Positions 35,907 to 45,590 of a stretch of 64,000 nucleotides of DNA are shown here, in pieces. Each line of letters starts with the position of its first letter. Position 1 is the first letter of the stretch. The notes under the pieces are model-generated. The model ran no database searches. It was not told the origin of the DNA and saw nothing but the letters and a program-made list of their open reading frames with translations. The stretch spans positions 1-64,000 of the forward strand of contig NZ_JAOZVR010000042.1 of the NCBI RefSeq assembly GCF_025869515.1, read 5' to 3'. Origin of the DNA: Ferrovibrio sp. GTDB taxonomy: Bacteria > Pseudomonadota > Alphaproteobacteria > Ferrovibrionales > Ferrovibrionaceae. Both the position numbers and the translations under genes were made by a program.

Positions 35907-36253
35907 CCTCTTGCCCGCCCGTCGGCCGCATCCTCCGCAAACGGCGACGTGTCGCTCGCGAGATTGAAAACCATTTGCCAGGGACGGAGCGTCGCCTGCA
36001 GCAGCCCGGACCGCACGGCCGGGTCATCCTCCATCATCCGTCGGGCCGCCGCCTCGTCGCTGCTGTCCAGCACCGCAATGCCGCCGCCGGCCGCATCGCG
36101 GAACAACCCGGCGATCAGCAGTTTGCCGGTCTCCATCAACCGTTGCAGATAGATCTGATGATCGTGAAGCGCCTGTTTGGGCGCTGGCTGTTCCGCCGGC
36201 CAGGCCGGGCCGCGCTGGTAATCGATCCAGTAGACCGGACGCGGCTTCGGCAT
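35903..36253 (-). CDS. YciI-like protein
   Basis: A 116-residue dimeric alpha+beta-barrel protein of the YciI/YCII group. ALHDHQIYLQRLMETGKLLIAGLFRDAAGGGIAVLDSSDEAAARRMMEDDPAV is the characteristic core, with the conserved His-Asp near the N-terminus and the DDP motif. It begins 11 bp after the stop of the SnoaL-like gene, so the two form a unit. Enzymatic activity of YciI proteins is mostly unknown. Confidence 0.85.
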   Translation of the reverse strand: MPKPRPVYWIDYQRGPAWPAEQPAPKQALHDHQIYLQRLMETGKLLIAGLFRDAAGGGIAVLDSSDEAAARRMMEDDPAVRSGLLQATLRPWQMVFNLASDTSPFAEDAADGRARG

Positions 36254-36264
36254 TCCCTGCTCCG

Positions 36265-36756
36265 TCAGTTGCGCTTCCCTGCCGCCCAGTCCTGCGCCTG
36301 CTGCAGGGCCTCCGGATCGATTCGCGTCTCCCCGAGCTGGCGCATGAGCGTGGCGAGATCGTAGTAGAATCGCTCCTCTACGAACAGCCCGTCGCGGAAT
36401 TTCACGAAGACCGTGAAGGGCAGCACAAAAGGCCGGCCGGTTGGCGCCAGCCCGAGGAAATCGCCGATATGGCGGCCGGTATATTGCGGCTCGGCCACAT
36501 AAGTCTCGTCGTCGATCCAGTGCGCACCGCCGATCGGCGAACGTTCCACCACATTGCCGAAAGCCGTCCACCATTGGCGGTAATGGCGTTCTGCCCCGGC
36601 ATGGCCGTGAAATTCCTGCCTGATCGCGAGGTCGCGGAAAATGCAGTCCGGATGCACGGTTGCCAGGGTGGCGGCCATGTCATGGGCATTTTCGGCGGCC
36701 AGATGGCGTTGCAGCATCAGGCGGTTCGGGTGGGTCTGCTGGGCGGGAGCATTCAT
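36265..36756 (-). CDS. SnoaL-like (NTF2-fold) protein, polyketide-cyclase type
   Basis: A 163-residue NTF2-fold protein of the SnoaL-like group. GGAGGA precedes the ATG at 6 bases. Visible parts are the N-terminal helix LMLQRHLAAENAHDMAATLATVHPDC, the central HYRQWWTAF, and the C-terminal LFVEERFYYDLATLMRQLGE, with VFVKFRDGLFVEE forming the sheet. Related proteins are ester cyclases or isomerases, but no catalytic function can be claimed. In a two-gene unit with the YciI-like protein. Confidence 0.82.
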   Translation of the reverse strand: MNAPAQQTHPNRLMLQRHLAAENAHDMAATLATVHPDCIFRDLAIRQEFHGHAGAERHYRQWWTAFGNVVERSPIGGAHWIDDETYVAEPQYTGRHIGDFLGLAPTGRPFVLPFTVFVKFRDGLFVEERFYYDLATLMRQLGETRIDPEALQQAQDWAAGKRN

Positions 36757-36893
36757 GGTTTCCTCCGGGTTTCCATGCCTAAGACGCGGCAAGCCCCGTT
36801 CTTGTGACAGGCCTGCCTTGTGACAGCCGGCCGAACCGGGCATGATTTCCATGTCCCTCGCTCCAAATTGGCCTCGCCCCAGATCGTAAGCTT

Positions 36894-37823
36894 ATGACCG
36901 CCCTGCCCCCATCTGCCTTGCCAGAGTCAATTGATGCCGTCGAAACCCTGCTGAACAGCGGTGACTATGTCGCCGACCGTTCGCTCGCCACCACGCTGTT
37001 CCTGGCCCTGAAGATGGGCCGGCCGCTGTTCCTCGAAGGCGAGGCCGGTGTCGGCAAGACCGAGATCGCCAAAGTGCTGGCGGCCACGCTGAACCGCCGG
37101 CTGGTGCGCCTGCAATGCTACGAGGGCCTCGATCTGTCGTCCGCCGTCTATGAATGGAACTACCCGCGCCAGATGCTGGAGATTCGTCTGGCCGAAGCCG
37201 CCGGCAGCGACAAGGAATCCTTGGCCCGCGATCTGTTCAGCCCCGATTTCCTGATCGAGCGGCCGCTGCTGCAGGCGCTGAAGCCCGATCCGCAGGGCGC
37301 GCCGGTGCTGCTGATCGACGAACTCGATCGTACCGATGAGCCGTTCGAGGCCTATCTGCTGGAAGTGCTGTCCGACTTCCAGATCACCATTCCCGAGATC
37401 GGCCCGATCAAGGCGGTCGAGCCGCCGGTCGTCATCATCACCTCGAACCGCACGCGCGAAATCCACGACGCGCTGAAACGCCGCTGCCTGTATTACTGGG
37501 TCGATTATCCGACGGCCGAACGCGAACTGGCGATCCTCAAGCGCAAGGTGCCCGGTGCACCGCAGCGACTCAGCCGCGAGATCGTCGGCTTCGTGCAGCA
37601 TCTGCGCGAGACGGAACTGTTCAAGCTGCCCGGCGTCGCCGAGACCATCGACTGGACCCGCGCGCTGGCCTTCCTCGACAAGGTCAGCCTCGATCCGGAA
37701 ACCATCGACAACACTCTGGGTGTGCTGCTGAAATACCAGGACGACATCGCCAAGATGAAAGGCACCGAAGCCGCCACCATCCTGCGCCAGGTGCAGCAGG
37801 ATATGGCCGCGCTCGGCGTCTGA
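36894..37823 (+). CDS. MoxR/CoxD-family AAA+ ATPase
   Basis: A 309-residue AAA+ chaperone-type ATPase. Walker A is GEAGVGKTE, Walker B LLIDELDRTDE, sensor 1 ITSNRTREIHDALKRRC and the arginine-finger region KRRCLYYWVDYP. Members of this branch (CoxD in carbon-monoxide dehydrogenase gene clusters) work with a VWA partner to insert the copper/sulfur centre or otherwise mature molybdenum hydroxylases. Here the VWA partner is 8 bp downstream. First of five same-direction genes all linked to that maturation process. Confidence 0.9.
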   Translation: MTALPPSALPESIDAVETLLNSGDYVADRSLATTLFLALKMGRPLFLEGEAGVGKTEIAKVLAATLNRRLVRLQCYEGLDLSSAVYEWNYPRQMLEIRLAEAAGSDKESLARDLFSPDFLIERPLLQALKPDPQGAPVLLIDELDRTDEPFEAYLLEVLSDFQITIPEIGPIKAVEPPVVIITSNRTREIHDALKRRCLYYWVDYPTAERELAILKRKVPGAPQRLSREIVGFVQHLRETELFKLPGVAETIDWTRALAFLDKVSLDPETIDNTLGVLLKYQDDIAKMKGTEAATILRQVQQDMAALGV

Positions 37824-37831
37824 GGCCCGGC

Positions 37832-39070
37832 ATGCTGCTGCCCGAACCACCCGCAGCAGTACCAGACGGGGCTGGTGCCTTCGCCACAAATATCGTGCAT
37901 TTCGTGCGCCTGCTGCGCGCCTCCGGGTTGCGGCTCGGGCCGGGCAAGGCGATGGATGCCGTACGCGCCGTGGAAGTCGCCGGCATCCGGCGCCGCGACG
38001 ATCTGTACTGGACGCTGTTCTCGGTGCTGGTGAACCGGCGCGACCAGCGCGAGTTGTTCGACCAGGCGTTCCACATTTTCTGGCGCGATCCGAAAATTCT
38101 CGAACGCATGATGAGCCTGCTGCTGCCGCAGACAGACGGCACCGCCGAGCCGCGCAAGGGCGGCGTGTCGCAGCGCCTGCGTGAGGCTCTGCTGCCCGGT
38201 GGCGGCGGAAGCCGGCCGGCGCAGGAGCCCAAGGAAGTCGAGATCGACGCCACGCTGACCTTCTCGGCCGACGAACTGCTGCAGAAAAAGGACTTCGCCG
38301 AGATGACGGCGGAGGAGATGGAGCATGCCAAGACGGCGATGGCACGCATCGCCTGGCCGTTCCGCCCCATGCGCACCCGCCGCCTGCGCCCCGATGCGCG
38401 CGGTCATCGCATCGATCTGCGTGCCAGCCTGCAGGCATCTTTACGTACCGGCGGCACGATCATTCCGCTGAAGCGCAGGAGCCCGGGCGAAAAGCCGCCG
38501 CCGCTGGTGGTGCTGTGTGACATTTCCGGCTCGATGAGCCAGTACAGCCGCATGTTCCTGCATTTCATGCATGCACTCAGCAATGACCGCAGCCGGGTGC
38601 ACAGTTTCCTGTTCGGCACGCGGCTGACCAACATCAGCCGGCTTCTCAGACAGCGCGATGTCGACAAGGCGCTGGAGGCCGTCAGCGAGAAAGTGCCCGA
38701 CTGGTCGGGTGGCACCCGCATCGGCACGACCCTCGCCGAGTTCAACCGGCTGTGGTCGCGGCGCGTGCTGGGCCAGGGCGCCGTCGTGCTGCTGCTGACC
38801 GACGGGCTGGATCGCGAGGGCGGCGAAGGCCTGCCGCGCGAGGTGGAGCGGCTGCAGAAATCCTGTCGCCGGCTGATCTGGCTCAATCCGCTGCTGCGCT
38901 GGGACGGGTTCGAACCGAAAGCCGCCGGAATCCGCGCGATCCTGCCCCATGTTGACGATTTCCGCCCGGTTCACAATCTTAGCTCCATCGCCGACCTCGC
39001 CAATGCGCTGAGCCAGGCCAGCGACGAGGGCAACCGGCTCAAACTCAATCTCGGGAGACTGGCCGCATGA
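37832..39070 (+). CDS. CoxE-like VWA-domain protein
   Basis: A 412-residue partner of the MoxR-type ATPase. The N-terminal half (about 20-220) is a helical region typical of CoxE/VWA-containing proteins. The C-terminal half is a VWA domain with intact MIDAS motif DISGSMSQYSR, followed by GGTRIGTTLAEFN and LLLTDGLDREGGEGL for the metal-binding Thr and Asp. It overlaps the following XdhC gene by 4 bp. In carboxydotrophs CoxE acts with CoxD in cofactor maturation. Confidence 0.9.
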   Translation: MLLPEPPAAVPDGAGAFATNIVHFVRLLRASGLRLGPGKAMDAVRAVEVAGIRRRDDLYWTLFSVLVNRRDQRELFDQAFHIFWRDPKILERMMSLLLPQTDGTAEPRKGGVSQRLREALLPGGGGSRPAQEPKEVEIDATLTFSADELLQKKDFAEMTAEEMEHAKTAMARIAWPFRPMRTRRLRPDARGHRIDLRASLQASLRTGGTIIPLKRRSPGEKPPPLVVLCDISGSMSQYSRMFLHFMHALSNDRSRVHSFLFGTRLTNISRLLRQRDVDKALEAVSEKVPDWSGGTRIGTTLAEFNRLWSRRVLGQGAVVLLLTDGLDREGGEGLPREVERLQKSCRRLIWLNPLLRWDGFEPKAAGIRAILPHVDDFRPVHNLSSIADLANALSQASDEGNRLKLNLGRLAA

Positions 39071-39420
39071 GCACCGATCCCACTGCTAATTTTTCTGGTG
39101 ATATCGCCGGCGATATTCTCACCACCGCGCTGGACTGGAAAAATGCCGGCAAGGGCGTGGCGCTCGCCACTGTCGTCACCACCTGGGGCTCGGCGCCGCG
39201 CCCGGTCGGCAGCCAGCTGGCCGTGGATGACGAAGGCAAATTCATCGGCTCGGTGTCGGGCGGCTGCATCGAGGGCGCCGTGGTGACCGAGGCGCTGGAT
39301 GCCATTGCCGACGGCAAGCCGCGTCTGCTCGATTTCGGTGTCTCCGACGCGCAGGCCTGGGAAGTCGGCCTCGCCTGTGGCGGCAAGATCCAGGTCTATG
39401 TCGAACGGCTGGACTCATGA
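39067..39420 (+). CDS. XdhC/CoxI-family protein, N-terminal-domain type
   Basis: A 117-residue protein equal to the N-terminal XdhC_CoxI domain alone: LTTALDWKNAGKGVALATVVTTWGSAPRPVGSQLAV, the GSVSGGCIEGAVV signature with conserved Cys, and a C-terminal GLACGGKIQVYVE strand with a second Cys. XdhC-type proteins bind and sulfurate the molybdenum cofactor before insertion into xanthine dehydrogenase-family enzymes. The Rossmann half is supplied by the next gene; the two overlap by 4 bp, so this is a split XdhC. Confidence 0.92.
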   Translation: MSTDPTANFSGDIAGDILTTALDWKNAGKGVALATVVTTWGSAPRPVGSQLAVDDEGKFIGSVSGGCIEGAVVTEALDAIADGKPRLLDFGVSDAQAWEVGLACGGKIQVYVERLDS

Positions 39421-40142
39421 AACGCGAGATTCTCGAACAGCTGCAGGCCGACCGCGCCGACAAGCGCCCGGTGGTGCTGGCCACTTTCCTGAAGACTGGC
39501 GAACAGCGCCTGCTCTATCTGGTCGGCAAGAAGGGCCTGAAAGACCTCGATCCGCGCATCGGCGAGGCGGCGCGCGCCGCCCTGATCGAGGACAAGCCGC
39601 GCACGCTGGATACCGAGCAGGGCCCCCTCTTCCTCAACGTGTTCAATCCGCCGCTGCGGCTGATCCTGGTCGGTGCCGTGCATATCGCACAGGCTCTGGT
39701 GCCGATGGCACAGCTCGCCGGCTACGAAGTGATCGTGATCGATCCGCGCAGCGCCTTCGGCTCGGTCGAGCGTTTCCCCGGCATCACGCTGTCGAACGAC
39801 TGGCCGGATGAGGCGATGGCCCAGCTCAGGCCCGACCTGCGCACGGCGCTGGTCACTCTGACGCATGATCCCAAAATCGACGATCCGGCGCTGATCGCCG
39901 GACTGAAATCCGATGTGTTCTATATCGGCGCGCTGGGCAGCAAGAAGACGCATGCCTCGCGGCTGGAGCGCCTGACGGCCGAAGGGTTTGGCCCGGATGA
40001 TTTCGCCCGCATCCATGGCCCGGTCGGCCTGAGCATCGGCGCCAAGTCGCCGGCCGAGATTTCCATCTCGATCCTGGCGCAGATGACGGCGGCGCTGCGG
40101 CAGCCGGCCGCGACGCCCGCCTCGTCTTCAGCGGCGGCCTGA
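39417..40142 (+). CDS. XdhC/CoxI-family protein with C-terminal Rossmann domain
   Basis: A 241-residue protein completing the split XdhC pair. A short N-terminal domain (about 1-80, with VLATFLKTGEQRLLYLVG) is followed by the XdhC Rossmann domain: LRLILVGAVHIAQALVPMAQLAGYEVIVIDPR, then a VFYIGALGSKKTHASRLERL motif and GPVGLSIGAKSPAEISISILA near the C-terminus. Overlaps the previous gene by 4 bp and lies 1 bp before the MocA-like gene. Supports sulfuration or insertion of the Mo cofactor. Confidence 0.92.
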   Translation: MKREILEQLQADRADKRPVVLATFLKTGEQRLLYLVGKKGLKDLDPRIGEAARAALIEDKPRTLDTEQGPLFLNVFNPPLRLILVGAVHIAQALVPMAQLAGYEVIVIDPRSAFGSVERFPGITLSNDWPDEAMAQLRPDLRTALVTLTHDPKIDDPALIAGLKSDVFYIGALGSKKTHASRLERLTAEGFGPDDFARIHGPVGLSIGAKSPAEISISILAQMTAALRQPAATPASSSAAA

Positions 40143-40143
40143 G

Positions 40144-41787
<1,644 letters not shown>

Positions 41788-41814
41788 CCGCAAGTCCTTG
41801 GCATTAAGCGAATA

Positions 41815-41823
41815 TTATCCACA
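41815..41823. promoter_or_regulatory. Perfect DnaA-box sequence TTATCCACA
   Basis: A consensus 9-mer DnaA box in the gap between the MocA-like gene and the EAL-fold gene. Only one perfect copy is seen in the gap, so it is not an origin. It may be a chance match or a site for DnaA-coupled regulation of the downstream gene. Confidence 0.35.
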
Positions 41824-41951
41824 ACCACGGCATTAACTATGTCTTGCGGCTTTTTCCAAAGAGTGGAATTTGCCATAGTGCCGCAGGGGGCAGCCTAGAT
41901 TGGCTGGTTGTCGCCCTCTCCACGACCGTTACCGGAGAAAGCGACTAATTA

Positions 41952-43196
41952 ATGAGTGAGGCACAACAGAACCAATCGTCTGACGACGAGAAGATGTTCA
42001 CCGATTTCGACCGCCTGGCGCGGGGCAAGATTTTCGGTGGCCGTCTGTCGGCAGTGATTCAGTTCGTTAATCCAAAGACGTTCGAGCGCAATCGGGAAAG
42101 CTACAACATCGTTGTGCATTCGATGCGCTCCCTCATGTCGAAATACGAGGGCACGTTCTACACGCTGCACGACTATTCGATCGTGATGTTCATCCGACTC
42201 TCCGAGCGGTTTTTCGACCAGACCTTCGAAAAGCTGGTGCTCGAGATCGACGACATTCTGACCCGCAACAACGTCGCCATCGGCCTCACCCCTGAGGAAG
42301 CCGAGAATGCCGTGCGCTGGTATCGCTTCGACAGCCAGTTCGAAGACCTGCAGGAGCTGATGGATAACATCCAGCAGCGCTTCCGTGTCTTTGCCGAGCG
42401 CCGCAAGCGCCTGCTGGCCAAGGCCGGCACCGCCGCCGCCACCGGCGACGGCACACCGCTGACCCCGGGCGCGTTGCAGCAGATCGACGACATTCTGAAG
42501 AAGGCGGATGTGTCCACCTTCATGAAACGCCAGCCGGTGACGCTGTGTTTCGGCAACCAGCCGCCGAAGCCGATCTTCCAGGAAATCTTCGTCGGCGTGA
42601 ACGAACTGCGCCAGGCGATTGCGCCGACCGTCAACCTGCGTGGCGCGCGCTCGCTGTTCCACCATCTGACCCGCACGCTGGATACCCGCGTGTTCCGCGC
42701 CCTGCTCGATGGCTACGTCACCCGCAACAGTGGCCCGTTCAGCATCAACCTGAATGTCAGCACCATCCTGAGCGACACCTTCCGCGATTTCGACAGCCGC
42801 ATCGGCAATATCGTGAAGAAGGAACAGATCATCATCGAGATGCAGCGCTACGATGTGTTCTGGGATTACAACGAGTATCTGCTGGCCTGCGAATTCCTGC
42901 ACAATTCCGGCTACCGTATCCTGATCGACGGCATCACGCCCGATCTGCTGCAGCTGTTCGGCCGCAAGGAACTGAAGGCCGACTTCGTCAAGCTGTTCTA
43001 TTTCAAGGACCGCCACGAAGACTGGATCGACAAGGAACTGGCGAGCAAGATCGCCGAGACCGATGCCAACCGTGTGATCATGGCGCGTTGCGAGACGGAA
43101 GAGGCGCTGAAGGCCGGCATGGCCGCCGGTATCCGCCTGTTCCAGGGCTGGCATATCGACAACATGATCCGCGCGTCGCGTGAAGTGGTGAACTGA
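41952..43196 (+). CDS. EAL-fold protein with a substituted active site
   Basis: A 414-residue protein. Residues about 185-414 align with the cyclic-di-GMP phosphodiesterase EAL domain at correct spacing: Glu211 (EIF in place of EAL), Asn266 in SINLNVS, Glu296 in IIIEMQ, Asp326 in LIDGIT (canonical DDFG), Lys347 in FVKLF, Glu382 in CETEEA, and Gln398-Gly399 in LFQGW. The second Asp of DDFG is Gly327 and the Arg of ExLxR is Gly215. Loss of that Asp, a metal ligand, makes hydrolysis unlikely. A ligand-sensing or scaffold role fits better (inference). Residues 20-150 are a separate unidentified domain (FGGRLSAVIQFVNPKTFERN). GGAG lies about 12 bases before the ATG. Confidence 0.72.
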   Translation: MSEAQQNQSSDDEKMFTDFDRLARGKIFGGRLSAVIQFVNPKTFERNRESYNIVVHSMRSLMSKYEGTFYTLHDYSIVMFIRLSERFFDQTFEKLVLEIDDILTRNNVAIGLTPEEAENAVRWYRFDSQFEDLQELMDNIQQRFRVFAERRKRLLAKAGTAAATGDGTPLTPGALQQIDDILKKADVSTFMKRQPVTLCFGNQPPKPIFQEIFVGVNELRQAIAPTVNLRGARSLFHHLTRTLDTRVFRALLDGYVTRNSGPFSINLNVSTILSDTFRDFDSRIGNIVKKEQIIIEMQRYDVFWDYNEYLLACEFLHNSGYRILIDGITPDLLQLFGRKELKADFVKLFYFKDRHEDWIDKELASKIAETDANRVIMARCETEEALKAGMAAGIRLFQGWHIDNMIRASREVVN

Positions 43197-43216
43197 GCCG
43201 GCGCTGCGGCGCCGGC
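43197..43216 (+). other. Perfect GC hairpin between the EAL-fold gene and the next gene
   Basis: An 8-bp stem (GCCGGCGC / GCGCCGGC) with loop TGCG immediately after the TGA. There is no T-run, so it is not a full intrinsic terminator. It could stabilise the mRNA 3' end or reduce readthrough into the 43253 gene. Confidence 0.5.
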
Positions 43217-43252
43217 CCACACTTTCCTTAGCAACCTGCAGGGTTCAGTATC

Positions 43253-43693
43253 ATGTGGAACCGTTCCGGCCAGAGACCCAACCAGACCGAGAACCAGGCG
43301 ACGGAAGTCCGCGCCATTGCAAGTTCGGGCAGTGCACCGCGTAAATCGGTAACGCCGAAGGACAACGAGCGGATCGAGAAGATCCTGGCCAGTATCGCGA
43401 TCGACACGTCGCAGACCTTCAACGCGATGCTGGACTCGCTGATGGGCGAACGCCCGGTCACGCATCATGAAAGCAACCAGACCCGCGAGTTCATCTGCAC
43501 CGTGTTCGATGAAATCCGCATGGAAAGCAATCGTGACGCCGTGATCCTGGCGCGCAAATTTGCCGATATGTGCATGCGTGCCGCCGATCAGCTGAACGAC
43601 AACCATCAGCGTACCGTGGCGCGTTGCGTGTCCGAGCTGTTCGAGCAGTTCGCCGCCAAGCTCGACCATCGCGAGCCGGCCAACTCCAACTGA
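43253..43693 (+). CDS. Conserved hypothetical protein, helical
   Basis: An unrecognised 146-residue cytoplasmic protein. The first 45 residues are polar and low in order (Gln/Asn/Ser rich). The rest is predicted helical, with NERIEKILASIAIDTSQTFNAMLDSLMG and a C-terminal RTVARCVSELFEQFAAKLDH. It follows the EAL-fold gene by 56 bp in the same direction and is probably in the same transcript, which suggests a shared function. No motif is assignable. Confidence 0.65.
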   Translation: MWNRSGQRPNQTENQATEVRAIASSGSAPRKSVTPKDNERIEKILASIAIDTSQTFNAMLDSLMGERPVTHHESNQTREFICTVFDEIRMESNRDAVILARKFADMCMRAADQLNDNHQRTVARCVSELFEQFAAKLDHREPANSN

Positions 43694-43722
43694 CTATCGC
43701 CTGACCGATTGCCTGCCCGCTG

Positions 43723-44496
43723 TCAGGTCGGCGGTCGATACTGCTCCAGTTCGGCCAGAAAGCCGCCGACCGTACGGGCCGGATCCTCGCCCGTGGCGCT
43801 GCGATACAGTTCGGCATCGGCCGGGCTGAGCTGCGCCAGCGGCCGCACCAGCCCGTCGAAGAACAGGAAAAATTCGCGGTTCCCGAAGGGCAGCGCCTGG
43901 CCCTCGAACGGCCGCTCGATATAGACATTGGACGACAGTCCCACTGCGGTGGGGTCGTGCTGCATCACCTTCATCACCCAGTCGCGCCGCGTCTCGAAAA
44001 TGCGGAAGGCGCGGATCACCCGGGCGATCACCCTGAAGTAAAGCCGCTTGACGCGCGGATCCGCATAGAAGCTGGCCCAGTCGAGATTGCCGCCGGCCTG
44101 GCCGCGGATTTCCTCGGCGATCGTCGCGGCCTCGTCGGCCATCAGCTCGACTTCATCGCCGAACAGCGACCGCACGAAGAAGAAATAATTGCCGATCAGG
44201 CGGCGGTCGAGCCGCTCCTCGCTGAACAGCGGATCGAGCGGATGCACCAGCAGGCGGCCGAACGCATTGACCCGGGCGCCGCGGCGGGCGTCTTCCTCCA
44301 CCACCTTCATCAGGCTGTCGTAGGAGGCACGATAGTAGTGGTCGTAATCCGGCGCCGACTTCATCGCCTCGACGAGCTGGCGCAGCATCTCGATGCTGAA
44401 CGGCGCCTTGCGAGCCTCTGCCTCGGCGCCCTGCAACAGGGCATCGAACAGCTTGTTGGCCATCTGGCGCAGAAAGTCCGGACCGCGGGTAATCAT
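43723..44496 (-). CDS. Conserved hypothetical protein
   Basis: A 257-residue soluble protein I cannot assign. It is mostly helical: FLRQMANKLFDALLQGAEAEARKAPFSIEMLRQLVEAM at the N-terminus, then a Tyr-rich segment DYDHYYRASYDSLMKVVEEDARRGA, and a C-terminal GNREFFLFFDGLVRPLAQL. There is no signal peptide or membrane span. It converges with the helical hypothetical gene (29 bp apart) and is divergent from purU across 209 bp. Confidence 0.7.
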   Translation of the reverse strand: MITRGPDFLRQMANKLFDALLQGAEAEARKAPFSIEMLRQLVEAMKSAPDYDHYYRASYDSLMKVVEEDARRGARVNAFGRLLVHPLDPLFSEERLDRRLIGNYFFFVRSLFGDEVELMADEAATIAEEIRGQAGGNLDWASFYADPRVKRLYFRVIARVIRAFRIFETRRDWVMKVMQHDPTAVGLSSNVYIERPFEGQALPFGNREFFLFFDGLVRPLAQLSPADAELYRSATGEDPARTVGGFLAELEQYRPPT

Positions 44497-44705
44497 GGTT
44501 TTCCAGTCTGGATGCCGAATCCGTTCAGGTTGGCTGCAGCTTAATGAAGCGCCAAAGCCGATGCGAGCCTCTTATTGGCCGGAAGCCGGTCATCGCATCC
44601 ACACTTTGTTAACCCCTGCCATTGCGACTCTGCCGCCACCGGGGCTACTGTGCCCGCCTGGTACCCGGTCCGAGACTTCCCGCCCCCGCACGATTGCAGT
44701 TCCCC

Positions 44706-45572
44706 ATGAGCCTGATCCTGACGCTGTCCTGCCAAGACCGCCCCGGCATCGTTGCCGCGGTCTCCGGTTTCCTCGCCGCGCATCGTTTCAACATCCGCGA
44801 TTCCGCCCAGTTCGGCGATAGCGAAACCGGCCTGTTCTTCATGCGCGTCAGCGTTGAGGACCTGGAAGCCGGCCCAGACGGCAAGGGCCGGCCGCTGGAT
44901 CAGCTGCGTGCCGCTTTCGCACCGGTGGTGGCGCCCTTCGAAATGAACTGGGACATCCATGACGAGGCGGAACGGCCGCGCGTACTGATCCTGGTCTCGA
45001 AATTCGGCCACTGCCTGAACGACCTGCTCTACCGCTACTCGATCGGCGCTCTGCCGGTGGAGATTCCAGCCATCGTCTCCAATCACCGCGACTGGTATCA
45101 GCGCGCCGCCAACCACAACATCCCCTTCCATCACTGGCCGGTGGCGCCGGAGAGCAAGGCACGGCAGGAGAAGATGCTGCGCGAGCTGATCGAACAGGAG
45201 AAGATCGACCTGGTCGTGCTCGCCCGCTATATGCAGGTGCTGTCGCCTGAATTCAGCCGTGACTATGCCGGCCGGATCATCAACATCCATCATTCATTCC
45301 TGCCCAGCTTCAAGGGCGCGAACCCTTACAAGCAGGCGCATGCGCGCGGTGTGAAGCTGATCGGCGCCACGGCGCATTATGTGACGGCCGATCTGGATGA
45401 AGGTCCGATCATCGAGCAGGAAGTCGCGCGTGTCGATCATGGCTATTCGCCGGAGCAGCTCGCGGCGACGGGGCGAGACATCGAAAGTCTGGTTCTGGCT
45501 CGCGCGGTGAAATACCACGTCGAACACCGCATCTTCCCGAACGGCAACAAGACGGTTGTTTTTCGCGGCTGA
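44706..45572 (+). CDS. purU: Formyltetrahydrofolate deformylase
   Basis: Hydrolyses 10-formyl-THF to formate and THF, balancing one-carbon pools. The 288-residue protein has an N-terminal ACT domain (ILTLSCQDRPGIVAAVSGFLAAH, with regulation by Gly/Met known for the family) and a C-terminal formyltransferase-like hydrolase domain with the catalytic pattern INIHHSFLPSF, GATAHYV and LDEGPIIEQ, plus NHRDWY. The ATG at 44706 gives the standard PurU start; the frame is open upstream from a TTG without coding character. Free-standing gene. Confidence 0.96.
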   Translation: MSLILTLSCQDRPGIVAAVSGFLAAHRFNIRDSAQFGDSETGLFFMRVSVEDLEAGPDGKGRPLDQLRAAFAPVVAPFEMNWDIHDEAERPRVLILVSKFGHCLNDLLYRYSIGALPVEIPAIVSNHRDWYQRAANHNIPFHHWPVAPESKARQEKMLRELIEQEKIDLVVLARYMQVLSPEFSRDYAGRIINIHHSFLPSFKGANPYKQAHARGVKLIGATAHYVTADLDEGPIIEQEVARVDHGYSPEQLAATGRDIESLVLARAVKYHVEHRIFPNGNKTVVFRG

Positions 45573-45590
45573 CGGTCGCCGGTCCGCGTC

